DNA of 64,000 nucleotides from Maricaulis sp034670125 (lineage in GTDB: Bacteria; Pseudomonadota; Alphaproteobacteria; Caulobacterales; Maricaulaceae): assembly GCF_034670125.1 (NCBI RefSeq), contig NZ_JAXMOC010000001.1, forward strand, positions 434,001 through 498,000, in the 5' to 3' direction. The notes below the pieces were generated by a model. That model had not been told where the DNA came from. It made no database searches and saw only the letters and a list, made by a program, of their open reading frames with translations. This document shows positions 1 through 9,179 of this stretch, piece by piece (the stretch's first letter is position 1; each line of letters starts with the position of its first letter). A program made the position numbers and the translations under genes.

Positions 1-2083
1 GATCCGCGGGCTGAACCTCGTCGAGATATTCGCCCATGAAGGCCTCCATCAAGGCAAGCGTCCGGCCCAGGCCCAGCGGCGTTTCGAAATTGTGGCCGGC
101 ACCGCGAATGGTGCGCTCACGGAAATCATATCCGGCCGCCTCCAGGGCCTCGATCATGATTTCGGTCTGGGCCATGGGCACGACCTCATCCTTGTTGCCG
201 TGAAGCAGCAGGATAGGCGCCCGCATTCGGCTGATCTGGTGCACCGGGGCCATGGCCCGGACCGCCTCGGCCTCGGTTTCGGGGTCGCCGATCTGCCGGG
301 TCCAGTATTCGACACTGTCCGGCCGGTTCTCGCGGGACCAGTCGATGAAGGCCTCCGGGTCCGAGATGCCGGCCACGCTGACCACACACCGGTAGGCGTC
401 CGGGGTCACAAAGGCACCGGCGAGCGCCGCGTAGCCGCCGTAGGAAAAGCCGGCAATGCAGACCCGGTCCCGTCGCGTCAGCCCGCTATTGATGGCCCAT
501 TGCAGCGTGTCGGTGATGTCGTCCTGCACCGCCCGGCTCCACTGTCCGTGAGCGGCGCTGGCGAATGTGCGTCCATAGCCTTCCGAACCGCGGAAATTGG
601 GTTGCAGGATCCGCCAGCCTTCGGCGGCGAAATACTGGGCGACCGGGTCAAAGCCGAAGCTGTCGCGCGCTTCGGGGCCCCCGTGCGGCATGATCACGGT
701 GGGCAGGGCGGCCCCGGGCCGGGCTCCGGCGGGATGGGTGACAAAGACATCGATGACCAGCCCGTCGCGGGTCGTGACCTGCTCGGTTGTGACCCGGCTC
801 AACCGGGTCCCAAGCAGGGCCGGATTGACCGCGGCGAGGGGCCGGACTTCCGACGTCTCCAGCGAATAGGCGTAATAGCTGCCCGGCTCCTGCGGTCCGG
901 TAACAAACAGGAGCAGGGCGTCGGCTGTCACATCCAACGGGTAGACAACCGCGTCGGCCTCGAAATAGGCGGTCAATGCCTGAAAATGGGCGTTGAGGCG
1001 CCGGTCGAAAAAACGGGTCCGGATGCGGTCGTCCAGATAGGTGACGGCGATCATCCGATCGGACAGCTCGTCCCTCAGCACGGTGTCCAGATCATAGGTC
1101 GGGTGCTCCCAGACCCGGTCACCGATCTCGTCCGCCTCCAGGTCGTATTCGTAGACGCCGCGCCGCTCCGCCCCCTCCGGCCGCACGGCCACCAGCACCG
1201 TATCGTCGTCATCGGTATTGGCCGCCCAGATCGAGCGGTTGGCCCGGTGGATGTAGTCGACAAATTCATTCAGCGTGAGCGACTCATCCCGGCTCCAGCG
1301 GTCGGAGCCGGATCGCCGGCGATAGATGCGGGCGCGATCATCGTCGACATCCAGATCGAGCCGGAATGTGGCCCGGCCCTGTTCATTGGCGGCCCATTGA
1401 ACGGTATTTGAGCTGCCGCGTTCAACACGGTCATGGTCACCGGTCACAAGGTCGAGACGCCAGAGATCGAAGTTGGAATTGCGGTGCGCCGCGACAAGGA
1501 CATGATCGGGCTCACCGGGAAGCGGGTGGACGACTTCCGCGAAATTGTCGGCGGCCCGCATGTCCCAAGCCTCGTCATCGCCAAACAGGACATCGCGCTG
1601 ACCGGTCGGAATGTGCACCGAGACCAGGCGCCAGTAGAAACGGTAATAGGGTACCCGTGACCGCCGCCGCGGGCGCATGTGTCCATTGTCCTCCGAGGTG
1701 GCAATGGTGCCGACAATCAGCCGATCCGGTCCGGCCCAGCTGATTCCGACCGGGATGTCGGTGCCCAGATCAATCTCGCGTGGCGGCGCGTCGGCAGGGC
1801 CAGTCAGATCGACCAGCAACAAGCGATGGAGAAGATTGTCCGGGTCGTCGCGATGAACCGAATCCATCGCCCGGGCCAGCGCATGAAAATCGCTGGTGCG
1901 TTGCAGATAGGCCACCTGTCGGCCATCCGGCGACATCTGGATCGTCCGGATCGACGGGGGCTGGGCCAGGTCATTGATGGTCAGCGGACGGTTCTGGATG
2001 GCCCCGGCCTGGGCGCCGACCACCACCGCAAGCATGGCCGCGAGGAGCCGGCCCACCGGCATTGTGACTGCATTCCAACCCAT
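1..2083 (-). CDS. S9 family (prolyl oligopeptidase-type) secreted peptidase, 3' end cut by window edge
   Basis: An open minus-strand frame runs without a stop from an ATG at 2083 to the window edge (about 694 codons). The N-terminus is hydrophobic with Ala-rich stretches, which suggests export. A middle region of repeated short strands fits the beta-propeller of S9 enzymes. The C-terminal alpha/beta-hydrolase part carries GFSYGG, with the nucleophile Ser codon at 443-445, and a GAGHNF motif near 90 that supplies the catalytic His. The catalytic residues are therefore all present and only the last few residues are lost. The family hydrolyses peptides, commonly oligopeptides or dipeptides from protein N-termini. 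It is a paralogue of the next gene, 62 bp away on the same strand, so the two are probably co-transcribed. The exact substrate cannot be told. Confidence 0.85.
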   Translation of the reverse strand, partial: MGWNAVTMPVGRLLAAMLAVVVGAQAGAIQNRPLTINDLAQPPSIRTIQMSPDGRQVAYLQRTSDFHALARAMDSVHRDDPDNLLHRLLLVDLTGPADAPPREIDLGTDIPVGISWAGPDRLIVGTIATSEDNGHMRPRRRSRVPYYRFYWRLVSVHIPTGQRDVLFGDDEAWDMRAADNFAEVVHPLPGEPDHVLVAAHRNSNFDLWRLDLVTGDHDRVERGSSNTVQWAANEQGRATFRLDLDVDDDRARIYRRRSGSDRWSRDESLTLNEFVDYIHRANRSIWAANTDDDDTVLVAVRPEGAERRGVYEYDLEADEIGDRVWEHPTYDLDTVLRDELSDRMIAVTYLDDRIRTRFFDRRLNAHFQALTAYFEADAVVYPLDVTADALLLFVTGPQEPGSYYAYSLETSEVRPLAAVNPALLGTRLSRVTTEQVTTRDGLVIDVFVTHPAGARPGAALPTVIMPHGGPEARDSFGFDPVAQYFAAEGWRILQPNFRGSEGYGRTFASAAHGQWSRAVQDDITDTLQWAINSGLTRRDRVCIAGFSYGGYAALAGAFVTPDAYRCVVSVAGISDPEAFIDWSRENRPDSVEYWTRQIGDPETEAEAVRAMAPVHQISRMRAPILLLHGNKDEVVPMAQTEIMIEALEAAGYDFRERTIRGAGHNFETPLGLGRTLALMEAFMGEYLDEVQPAD

Positions 2084-2145
2084 TCATACCTCTCCACACA
2101 GGAACGGGCCTCGCCGCTCCCCTCTGCGGGGTTGGCACCCCGACA

Positions 2146-4212
2146 CTATTCGTCCTTGTTCGCATTCGGGTCGAAGCTGTCGATCCGACCGTCCATCGCG
2201 TCATCAAGAAACGCTGCCAAGTTGCGCATGGTGACAATGAAGTCCCGGCCCTCGCCCCAATTATGGGTCAGCCCCGACACCTCTTCATAGACAAAGTCGG
2301 CATCTGCGGCCTCGAGGGCGGCGGCCATCACCCGCGACTGCTCGACCGGCACGACCCGGTCCGCATCGCCGTGCAGGAGATAGACCGGTCGGTCTATGCG
2401 GTCCGCGATCCGCACCGGGGAGGTTTCGCGCATGAAGTCACGATCGCGGCGCGGATGTCCCAGCAATTCAACCCAGTAGTCATGGACTTCATCACCGGCA
2501 TCCTCCTTGAACTCGAGGAACTCCTCCACATCGGCGACCGGCGCTCCGGCGAACGCGCACCGGTACAGCTCGGGGGTCAGCGCGGCGCCGATCAGGGCGG
2601 CATAGCCGCCATAGCTGAAACCGACAATGCAGACCTGGTCCGGATCGGCCTGGCCGCGTTCGACAAGCGCGGCGACACCGTCGGTCAGATCGTCCTGCAT
2701 CAGGCGGCCCCATTGCCGGTATCCCGCCTCCGCGTAGGCCCGCCCATAACCCGACGAGCCGCGGTAGTTGGGCTGGAAGACCGTATAGCCCTGGGCGGCC
2801 AGGTACTGGACCACCGGGTCAAAGCCCTGCTCGTCGCGGGCCTCGGGCCCGCCATGCGGCATCACCACCAGCGGTGTTGACGAGATGCTGCCGGTGGCCG
2901 GCTCGGTCAGGAAGGCGGGGATTTCGGTGCCGTCTCGGGCCGTATAGCTTATGGCCTGCATTGGTTGCAGACTGTCTGCCACCAGATCGCTGTTCACCGC
3001 CACCAGCTCGTCGATCACGCCCGCTCCGGCATCGTGCAGATAGTAGACGCCGGGCAGGGTGGCGCCGCTGACATAGACCACCATCCGGTTGGCGCCGAGC
3101 GAAACCGGCTCGACAATCACATCTTCGGGAAACTGACGCCGGATGTCGGCATATCCAGCCGCAAAGGCCGGGTCGGCAAAGACAAAATGCCGGCGCGCGC
3201 CGGCATAGGAATAGCCGTAATAGCGTCCTGTGTCCTCGTCGATTAGGGCGTAATCAATATCGTAGTCATCGCGAACGGCGACCGGTTCCAGAAACACATC
3301 CTCGGCCAGGTCATAGCGATAAATCCCGTAGAATTCCGAACCATCCGGCCGGGCGCGGACATAGATCTCTCCCGGCCGGTCGGACGGTCCGGCCCATTCG
3401 AAGTTCGCCCGCGCATCAAACAGGTCGAGCGTGCGCACGGTATTGACCCGGCGCCAGCGCCCGTTCCGGCCTGTGCGGGCATGAAAGCGCAGGTGTTCAC
3501 CGCTCCGTGTCCGGTCGACCCGCATGACCGCCTCGCCATTGGCGCTGAACCAGGCCACGGTCGCATCATCGCCCCGCTCGACACGGTCCGCTGCACCGGT
3601 CTCGATATTGACGCGGTAGAGATTGTAGTTGCGGCGCTCATAGCTGGGCATGAGGATATGGTCAGGGTCATCGGGCAGGAAATCAGTGATCGGCGACCGG
3701 TTGGGGTTCCAGAAATTCTCCCCCTCCCCGTCAAACAGCACTGAAACCCGTTGCAAGCTGTCCCGGTCAATGGTCAGGACGCGCGATTGCGACGCGACAA
3801 GCTGGTACCGGCCCCGCTCCCGGCGCAGGGTCACGCGGACATTGCGGGCACTGATGGCGATCAGGAAGCGGTCATCATTGGCCCATTCGACCCAGTCCAC
3901 GCGCCGGTTTCCAACCGAAACCCGGCGCCCGGCCGAATCGCCCTCGGAGTCCAGATCATAGACAAGAATTGTATCGTCGCCGCCGCTGCGGTGGGGCTTT
4001 TCGACCAACAACAGATAGCGCCCGTTGGGCGACAGGCGGACATTTTCATAACGCGGCGGACGGATCACGTGCCGCAGGAAATCCTCGATCGCACCATCGC
4101 CCATGGACGGAATGCGCTGGGCCCCGACCGGTCCGACCATTGTGGCAAACAAGGCCGCCACACCAAGAACCGCGACCAAGGTCGCCCGAAAAACACTCAA
4201 TACCGGAATCAT
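2146..4212 (-). CDS. S9 family secreted peptidase (alpha/beta hydrolase with beta-propeller)
   Basis: 688 residues, complete. Residues 1-31 form a signal peptide ending in a VGAQ-type cleavage site, so the enzyme is periplasmic or secreted. Residues of roughly 40-430 look like a beta-propeller (repeated S/GPNGRYLLL-like blades). The C-terminal domain has PHGGPEARD and GFSYGGYAAL (Ser codon 2614-2616), LLHGDADRVVP with the acid residue, and SGLTHNWG with the catalytic His. This is the normal layout and length for S9C-like acylaminoacyl/dipeptidyl peptidases. It lies directly upstream of its paralogue on the same strand, which suggests a tandem duplication and a shared role in peptide utilisation. 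The ATG at 4212 is preceded by only a weak ribosome site. Confidence 0.9.
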   Translation of the reverse strand: MIPVLSVFRATLVAVLGVAALFATMVGPVGAQRIPSMGDGAIEDFLRHVIRPPRYENVRLSPNGRYLLLVEKPHRSGGDDTILVYDLDSEGDSAGRRVSVGNRRVDWVEWANDDRFLIAISARNVRVTLRRERGRYQLVASQSRVLTIDRDSLQRVSVLFDGEGENFWNPNRSPITDFLPDDPDHILMPSYERRNYNLYRVNIETGAADRVERGDDATVAWFSANGEAVMRVDRTRSGEHLRFHARTGRNGRWRRVNTVRTLDLFDARANFEWAGPSDRPGEIYVRARPDGSEFYGIYRYDLAEDVFLEPVAVRDDYDIDYALIDEDTGRYYGYSYAGARRHFVFADPAFAAGYADIRRQFPEDVIVEPVSLGANRMVVYVSGATLPGVYYLHDAGAGVIDELVAVNSDLVADSLQPMQAISYTARDGTEIPAFLTEPATGSISSTPLVVMPHGGPEARDEQGFDPVVQYLAAQGYTVFQPNYRGSSGYGRAYAEAGYRQWGRLMQDDLTDGVAALVERGQADPDQVCIVGFSYGGYAALIGAALTPELYRCAFAGAPVADVEEFLEFKEDAGDEVHDYWVELLGHPRRDRDFMRETSPVRIADRIDRPVYLLHGDADRVVPVEQSRVMAAALEAADADFVYEEVSGLTHNWGEGRDFIVTMRNLAAFLDDAMDGRIDSFDPNANKDE

Positions 4213-4271
4213 GAAACAGCCCCCGACACCAATTTAAGCGTCAGGGCCCGGGTGTTGCAACCGTACAGGCG

Positions 4272-4487
4272 TCAGCGCCGCGCGGTCAGTTGCAGGCCCA
4301 GTCCAATTGCCAGTCCCGGCGCAAGACCGAACAGGATTCCGAGCATCCAGCTACCGGTGACCAGGGCAATGATGAGCCATAGGGCAACACCGACGGCGAG
4401 ACCTGCAGCGAAGCCCAGGCGCTTGCGAAATCGGGTTGGCGGCGAGGAAGACTCTCGCGGAGCCGGCGGAGGTGTAGAGGTGGTCAT
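4272..4487 (-). CDS. Small two-helix membrane protein, function unknown
   Basis: 71 residues. A Pro/Ser/Thr-rich basic N-terminus (about 1-25) is followed by two Gly/Ala/Leu-rich hydrophobic stretches (about 26-45 and 47-66) and a short basic tail. It has no catalytic motif. The composition resembles the small glycine-rich protein encoded at 5464-5715, but the two do not align convincingly. It reads in the same direction as the S9 pair, 59 bp upstream of the second peptidase, so it could share a transcript. I do not recognise the family. Confidence 0.6.
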   Translation of the reverse strand: MTTSTPPPAPRESSSPPTRFRKRLGFAAGLAVGVALWLIIALVTGSWMLGILFGLAPGLAIGLGLQLTARR

Positions 4488-4573
4488 GCCGCCTGTATGG
4501 GCGACATGACCTCTCCGGAAGCTGTGTGATGCTTTAAATCTTCGTCAGATCACAGTCCGACTGGCACGGATCG

Positions 4574-5467
4574 TCAGTTGGCGACCGCGTCATTGTAGAG
4601 CGTGGTGACCATGCGCTCGGTGGTGATGAAGCGCCAGCTCCACTCCGCGTCATAGTCGGCAAGAGGCTCTGCGGCGAGCACGGTCTCGAGATCGGCACCG
4701 CTCTCCACCAGGGTACGGACGCGGAACGCGGCTTCACGCAACATGTCGATCGACGCCTGCAGCTCGGCACGCGTTGAAAGCGGACCATGTCCGGGAATGA
4801 TGCGGGTGTTCTCGCCAGCCATCGCCAGCCCCCGTTCCATGCCGGCCAGATAGCCGTCCACCGTGCCGCCGGACTCGAGATCGATGAAGGGGAACCAGCC
4901 CGAGAAGAAGATGTCACCCATGTGCAGGATGTCGGCTTCGCGGAAATACACGAAGGCGTCTCCATCCGTATGGGCCGACGGGACATGGACCGCCTCGACC
5001 GTCTGACCATTCATGTGGAAGCTCAGATCGTCCCCGAATGTGAGGATCGGCAAAGCGCCCGGCACGTCTGTCCACTCGGCGTCGGAATTCTCGATCCGCG
5101 TACGGATATTGTGGTGAGCGGCGACGGTCGAGCCCTGCTGCGCGAAATGCGAGTTACCGCCTGTATGGTCGCCATGCCAGTGTGTGTTGACGATGAAGCG
5201 CGGGGCGCCCGCGCCGGCGATCTCGACGACCGCGCCCTCGATGACCGAGCCGGTATTGGGGAGCTGGTCATCGACCATCACCACGCCGTCATCGCCGGTC
5301 AGCAGGGCAAGATTGCCCGCAATGCCGGTTGAGATCATGTGGATGCCATCGCCCATGTCGGTTGATGTCGCGGTCACGTCCTGCCGGACCGCGCCCGCGG
5401 AACCGACGGCGATGCCGCTGGCGGCAAGGACCGCCGCGGCTGTGCTGATTGCCAAACGAAAGCTCAT
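4574..5467 (-). CDS. Secreted metallo-beta-lactamase-fold hydrolase
   Basis: 297 residues with a clear signal peptide (about 1-26, ending GSAGA). The zinc-binding HxHxDH motif is His96, His98, Asp100, His101 in NTHWHGDHTGGN. Further conserved elements are HVPSAHTDGD, the HMGD motif and IIPGHGP, all expected of the fold. Many periplasmic members of this group are annotated as class-B-lactamase-like or quinoprotein-relay hydrolases, and the substrate cannot be predicted. The gene overlaps the stop-start junction of the upstream 83-residue gene by 4 nt, so the two are translationally coupled. Confidence 0.88.
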   Translation of the reverse strand: MSFRLAISTAAAVLAASGIAVGSAGAVRQDVTATSTDMGDGIHMISTGIAGNLALLTGDDGVVMVDDQLPNTGSVIEGAVVEIAGAGAPRFIVNTHWHGDHTGGNSHFAQQGSTVAAHHNIRTRIENSDAEWTDVPGALPILTFGDDLSFHMNGQTVEAVHVPSAHTDGDAFVYFREADILHMGDIFFSGWFPFIDLESGGTVDGYLAGMERGLAMAGENTRIIPGHGPLSTRAELQASIDMLREAAFRVRTLVESGADLETVLAAEPLADYDAEWSWRFITTERMVTTLYNDAVAN

Positions 5468-5715
5468 TCATCCCCTCCCGAGAAATCACCGGATCCGCTG
5501 TCCGGCCTGTCTGGGTCTGATATAGGCATGTTTTTCGGATTTGCATCCTCACCATCGGGTGATGGCTCGCCGCGCGGGCGCCATTCGAACGCCGCGCCGA
5601 TGGCCACGCCAAGCGCCAGTCCGAGGCCCAGCTGGTCGAAGGCCGCTCCAAATGCCACGCCAAGGGCGATGCCCACTGCGACCCCGGCACCGGTATTTTT
5701 CCGTCGTGTCGACAT
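5464..5715 (-). CDS. Small glycine-zipper membrane protein
   Basis: 83 residues. After a basic start (MSTRRKN) there are two near-repeats of a Gly/Ala/Val-rich hydrophobic unit of about 15 residues (ending AFGAAFD and AIGAAFE), then a polar Pro/Asp/Gly-rich tail. The GxxxG-like spacing is typical of glycine-zipper helices that pack in membranes. Its stop overlaps the ATG of the metallo-beta-lactamase-fold gene by 4 nt, so it is probably a real gene co-translated with that enzyme. Function unknown. Confidence 0.6.
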   Translation of the reverse strand: MSTRRKNTGAGVAVGIALGVAFGAAFDQLGLGLALGVAIGAAFEWRPRGEPSPDGEDANPKNMPISDPDRPDSGSGDFSGGDE

Positions 5716-5797
5716 GCCTCGAACTCCTGGTTTCCGACGCGGAATTTACCACCTGTTCACCCTGTTTTGGCAGAGGGATAAGGTCAAGGAGCGTCCC

Positions 5798-6364
5798 ATG
5801 CGAAGCCTCATTACCCTGATCGCCTGCCTGACATTCGCCGGGTCGGTCTTTGCATCCCAGGAAACCGAGCACACGGCCACGCCATCCGGCCAGGCCGTGC
5901 CGCGTTTTGTCTCGCTGAAGGTCGACGTCGCCAACGGTCGCTCCGGCCCCTCATCACAGCATGCCATCGCCTGGCGCTATCTGCGGGCCGGCCTGCCCAT
6001 GGAAGTGATCGCGGAGACCCCGGACTGGCGCCGCGTGCGCGACCCCGATGGCGAGGTCACCTGGATGCACCGGTCGATCCTGTCCGGCCGCCGCTCGGTC
6101 TACACCCTGGAAGAAACGCCGCTGCACGCCCGCGACAGCGACAGCTCGCCGGTCGAGGCGGTCGCAGAAGCCGGGGTGGTCCTGTCATTGGAGCGCTGCC
6201 GCACCGGTTGGTGCCGTGTCGAGGGCCAGGGATTTCGCGGCTGGGTACGGCCCCACACCCTGTGGGGCGTCTATCCGCAGGAGCTGGACACCGGAAACGA
6301 CGACGAGACCGACCGCAACCCCGCCTTGAGCACGTCGGTCGCGCATGATACCGCTCTGCCCTGA
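5798..6364 (+). CDS. Secreted SH3-domain protein
   Basis: 188 residues from the ATG at 5798. This start is preferred over an upstream in-frame one because it is preceded by AAGGAG and begins a clean signal peptide (MRSLITLIACLTFAGSVFAS). The mature protein carries two bacterial SH3-like repeats (about 40-100 and 100-165), with a conserved V-A/R-NGRSGPS start and two WxxV/WMH-type blocks. Such proteins (SH3_4/COG3807 type) are common in alphaproteobacteria and are thought to bind cell-wall or periplasmic partners. It is transcribed away from the small glycine-rich gene and towards fabA. Confidence 0.8.
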   Translation: MRSLITLIACLTFAGSVFASQETEHTATPSGQAVPRFVSLKVDVANGRSGPSSQHAIAWRYLRAGLPMEVIAETPDWRRVRDPDGEVTWMHRSILSGRRSVYTLEETPLHARDSDSSPVEAVAEAGVVLSLERCRTGWCRVEGQGFRGWVRPHTLWGVYPQELDTGNDDETDRNPALSTSVAHDTALP

Positions 6365-6368
6365 TCTT

Positions 6369-6396
6369 CCCGGTCGATCTTGAGAGGCCGGGTTTT
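6369..6396 (+). terminator. Weak candidate intrinsic terminator after the SH3 gene
   Basis: CCCGG and CCGGG arms (5 bp, 14-nt loop) are followed by TTTT at 6393-6396, just after the SH3 gene stop. The stem is short, so this is tentative. Confidence 0.3.
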
Positions 6397-6453
6397 CGTG
6401 ACCAGCCCGGTGATCGCCAAGCGCCTTCACCCGCGGCGCAACTGATCGGCTAC

Positions 6454-6972
6454 ATGACTGAACGCCAAAGCTCTTTCAGCTACAATGACCTGATCGACTC
6501 CAGCAATGGAAAGATGTGGGGACCCGACAACGCGCAGCTCCCCGCGCCGCCCATGCTGATGATGGATCGTATCACCCACATCGATGACGAAACCGGCGAA
6601 CACGGCAAGGGCCAGATCGTCGCCGAACTCGACATCAAACCCGACCTCTGGTTCTTCGACTGCCACTTCAAGGGCGATCCGGTCATGCCGGGCTGCCTCG
6701 GCCTCGACGCCATGTGGCAGCTGGTCGGCTTCTTCCTGTGCTGGAAGGGCAATCCCGGCAAGGGACGCGCCCTGGGCGTGGGCGAGGTGAAGTTCACCGG
6801 CCAGATCACCCCGGATTGCAAGAAAGTCCGCTATGTCATCGACCTCAAACGCGTCATCCAGCGCCGCCTGATCATGGCGATCGGCGATGGCCGTGTCGAA
6901 GTGGACGGAAAGACCATATATACTGCCAAGGATTTGCGCGTGGGCCTGTTCAAGCCCGGCGAAATGGCCTGA
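6454..6972 (+). CDS. fabA: 3-hydroxydecanoyl-ACP dehydratase/isomerase FabA
   Basis: 172 residues, the normal FabA length. The active-site His71 is in HFKGDPVMPG and the acidic partner Asp85 is in LGLDAMWQ. FabA dehydrates 3-hydroxyacyl-ACP and isomerises trans-2- to cis-3-decenoyl-ACP, the branch point for unsaturated fatty acids. It is cytosolic. It is followed 14 bp later by fabB and then fabI, the usual alphaproteobacterial operon. The ribosome site is weak and the upstream gap of about 90 bp contains no obvious operator. Confidence 0.97.
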   Translation: MTERQSSFSYNDLIDSSNGKMWGPDNAQLPAPPMLMMDRITHIDDETGEHGKGQIVAELDIKPDLWFFDCHFKGDPVMPGCLGLDAMWQLVGFFLCWKGNPGKGRALGVGEVKFTGQITPDCKKVRYVIDLKRVIQRRLIMAIGDGRVEVDGKTIYTAKDLRVGLFKPGEMA

Positions 6973-6986
6973 CCCAGGAGAGCCTC

Positions 6987-8201
6987 ATGCGTCGTGTTGT
7001 CATTACCGGTCTCGGCGTGATTTCCCCGATCGGCAATAATGCTGCGGAAGTCACCGAGTCCCTCAAGAACGGCAAGAGCGGTATCGGCCGCATGGAAAGC
7101 TTCGCCGAGCTTGGATTCCGCTGCCAGGTCGGCGGCAAGCCGGACATTGATCCGGCCGCCCATGTCGACAAGCGCGTCTACCGCTTCATGTCGGAAGGCG
7201 CCGGCTGGAACTACATGGCCATGGCTCAGGCCATTGCCGACAGTGGTCTGGAAGACAACGACATTTCCAACCACCGCACCGGCATCATCATGGGCTCGGG
7301 CGGCCCTTCGGCCGGCACGATCGTCAATGCTGCCGATATCACCCGCGAGAAAGGTCCCAAGCGGATCGGACCGTTCGCCGTGCCCAAGGCGATGAGCTCG
7401 ACGGCCTCGGCGACGCTGGCCACCCCGTTCAAGATCCTCGGCGTGAACTACTCCATCACCTCGGCCTGCACGACCTCGCTGCATTGTATCGGTGCGGCGA
7501 CCGAGCAGATCCAGTGGGGCAAGCAGGACGTCATGTTTGCCGGCGGTTGCGAGGAGATCCACTGGGCGCTCTCCAACCTGTTCGACGCCATGGGCGCCAT
7601 GTCGACCAAGTATAACGACACGCCCGAGCAGGCCTCGCGAGCCTTCGACAAGGACCGCGACGGTTTCGTCGGCGGTGCCGGCGCCGGTGTGGTCGTGCTG
7701 GAAGAATACGAGCGGGCCAAGGCGCGCGGTGCCAACATCCTGGCCGAAGTCACCGGCTATGGTGCCACGTCCGACGGGCACGACATGGTCGCCCCGTCCG
7801 GTGAAGGCGCTATCCGCTCGATGAAGCTGGCCATGGAAACCGTCAACAAGCCGATCGACTATCTCAACCCGCACGCCACCGCGACCCCGGTCGGCGACAT
7901 CAAGGAGATGGAAGCGGTCAAGACCGTGTTCGGCGACAGCGCCCCGATGATCTCCGGCACCAAGTCGATGACGGGCCACTCGCTCGGCGCGGCCGGCGTG
8001 CACGAGGCCATCTACACGCTTTTGATGATGAAAGAGGGTTTCGTCGCCCCGTCGATCAATGTCTTCGACATGGACCCCGACATTGCGGCGCTGAACCTGC
8101 CCATCATCACCGAAACCCGCGACGCCGACCTGAAAACCGCCATGTCGAACTCCTTCGGCTTTGGCGGCACCAACGGCACGGTCGTTTTCGAAAAAGTCTG
8201 A
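6987..8201 (+). CDS. fabB: 3-oxoacyl-ACP synthase I FabB
   Basis: 404 residues from the ATG at 6987, preceded by AGGAGAG. An earlier in-frame start overlaps fabA and is rejected. The catalytic Cys is in TSACTTSLHC; the two His are in NPHATATPVGD and MTGHSLGAAG. FabB condenses malonyl-ACP with acyl-ACP and elongates the cis-unsaturated intermediate made by FabA. It is a cytosolic homodimer by family. It sits between fabA and fabI with short gaps (14 and 44 bp) and is almost certainly co-transcribed. Confidence 0.97.
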   Translation: MRRVVITGLGVISPIGNNAAEVTESLKNGKSGIGRMESFAELGFRCQVGGKPDIDPAAHVDKRVYRFMSEGAGWNYMAMAQAIADSGLEDNDISNHRTGIIMGSGGPSAGTIVNAADITREKGPKRIGPFAVPKAMSSTASATLATPFKILGVNYSITSACTTSLHCIGAATEQIQWGKQDVMFAGGCEEIHWALSNLFDAMGAMSTKYNDTPEQASRAFDKDRDGFVGGAGAGVVVLEEYERAKARGANILAEVTGYGATSDGHDMVAPSGEGAIRSMKLAMETVNKPIDYLNPHATATPVGDIKEMEAVKTVFGDSAPMISGTKSMTGHSLGAAGVHEAIYTLLMMKEGFVAPSINVFDMDPDIAALNLPIITETRDADLKTAMSNSFGFGGTNGTVVFEKV

Positions 8202-8245
8202 CCCGCCCGACACGGCGGCATCTGATCCAAAAAGAGGATATCACG

Positions 8246-9064
8246 ATGAGTGACACGGTTTTCCCGGCCGGCGAGCTGATGAAGGGCAAGCGCGGTCTTG
8301 TCATGGGCGTGGCCAACAAGAACTCGATTGCCTGGGGCATTGCCCAGCAACTGGCCGCCCAGGGCGCCGAAATCGCCTTCTCCTACCAGGATGAAGCGCT
8401 CGAGCGCCGGGTCCGTCCGCTGGTCGAGAGCCTGCCCTGCGAGCCTTTCATGGTCCAGGCCGACGTCACCAATGACGAATCCATGTATGCCTGTTTCAAG
8501 GCGCTGGAAGACAAGTGGGGCACGATCGACTTCCTCGTCCACGCCATCGCCTTTGCCGGCAAGGACGAGCTGGTCGGCTCCTTCACCGAGAACACCACCC
8601 GCGAGGGCTGGCGCCGGGCGATGGACATCTCGGCCTTCTCCTTCGTCGATGCCGGCAAGCGCGCCTCCCACCTGATGCCCAACGGCGGCGCCATGGTGAC
8701 GCTGACCTATCTCGGCTCGGAACGCGTCGTCCCGTCCTACAATGTCATGGGCGTCGCCAAGGCGGCTCTCGAGGCCTCGACCCGCTATATGGCCCGCGAC
8801 CTGGGCCCCAAGGACATCCGCGTCAACGCCCTCTCGGCCGGCCCGATGCGCACCCTCGCCATGGCCGGCATCTCCGGCGGCAAGGCCCTGATGCGCACCG
8901 GCCGCGAATGGTCGATGATGAAGCAGGACACCAAAATGGAAGGCGTCGCCGGCGCCGCGCTCTATCTGCTGTCAGACCTCGGCTTCTCGTGTACGGGTGA
9001 AACGCTGCATGTGGATGCGGGCTTCCACGCGGTGGCCGTGCCGAGCATGGATGACGACGACTGA
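8246..9064 (+). CDS. fabI: Enoyl-ACP reductase FabI
   Basis: 272 residues. An N-terminal dinucleotide-binding region (GVANKNSIAWGIA) and the FabI-type Tyr-(x6)-Lys pair in YNVMGVAKAA identify it as an NADH-dependent enoyl-ACP reductase of the SDR superfamily, the final step of each elongation cycle. AAGAGGA precedes the ATG. It is the last gene of the fab cluster and is followed by an intrinsic terminator. Confidence 0.97.
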   Translation: MSDTVFPAGELMKGKRGLVMGVANKNSIAWGIAQQLAAQGAEIAFSYQDEALERRVRPLVESLPCEPFMVQADVTNDESMYACFKALEDKWGTIDFLVHAIAFAGKDELVGSFTENTTREGWRRAMDISAFSFVDAGKRASHLMPNGGAMVTLTYLGSERVVPSYNVMGVAKAALEASTRYMARDLGPKDIRVNALSAGPMRTLAMAGISGGKALMRTGREWSMMKQDTKMEGVAGAALYLLSDLGFSCTGETLHVDAGFHAVAVPSMDDDD

Positions 9065-9091
9065 TATTGGCGACACTGTCGGATTGAAAGA

Positions 9092-9122
9092 CCCCGCTGG
9101 CGGATGCTGGCGGGGTTTTTTG
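9092..9122 (+). terminator. Intrinsic terminator of the fab cluster
   Basis: CCCCGC and GCGGGG arms enclose a 12-nt loop and are followed directly by TTTTTT, 28 bp after the fabI stop. Confidence 0.8.
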
Positions 9123-9179
9123 TATTTTGTTCAACTAGTTGGCGCTTTACTTAATTCTAAACCGCGCTAGCCTGGCCGG

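Noticed and set aside
5528..6364. An upstream start for the SH3 protein at 5528
   Set aside because: The extra 90 residues lie antisense to the glycine-zipper gene and lack a signal peptide; the ATG at 5798 has a ribosome site and a clean signal peptide.
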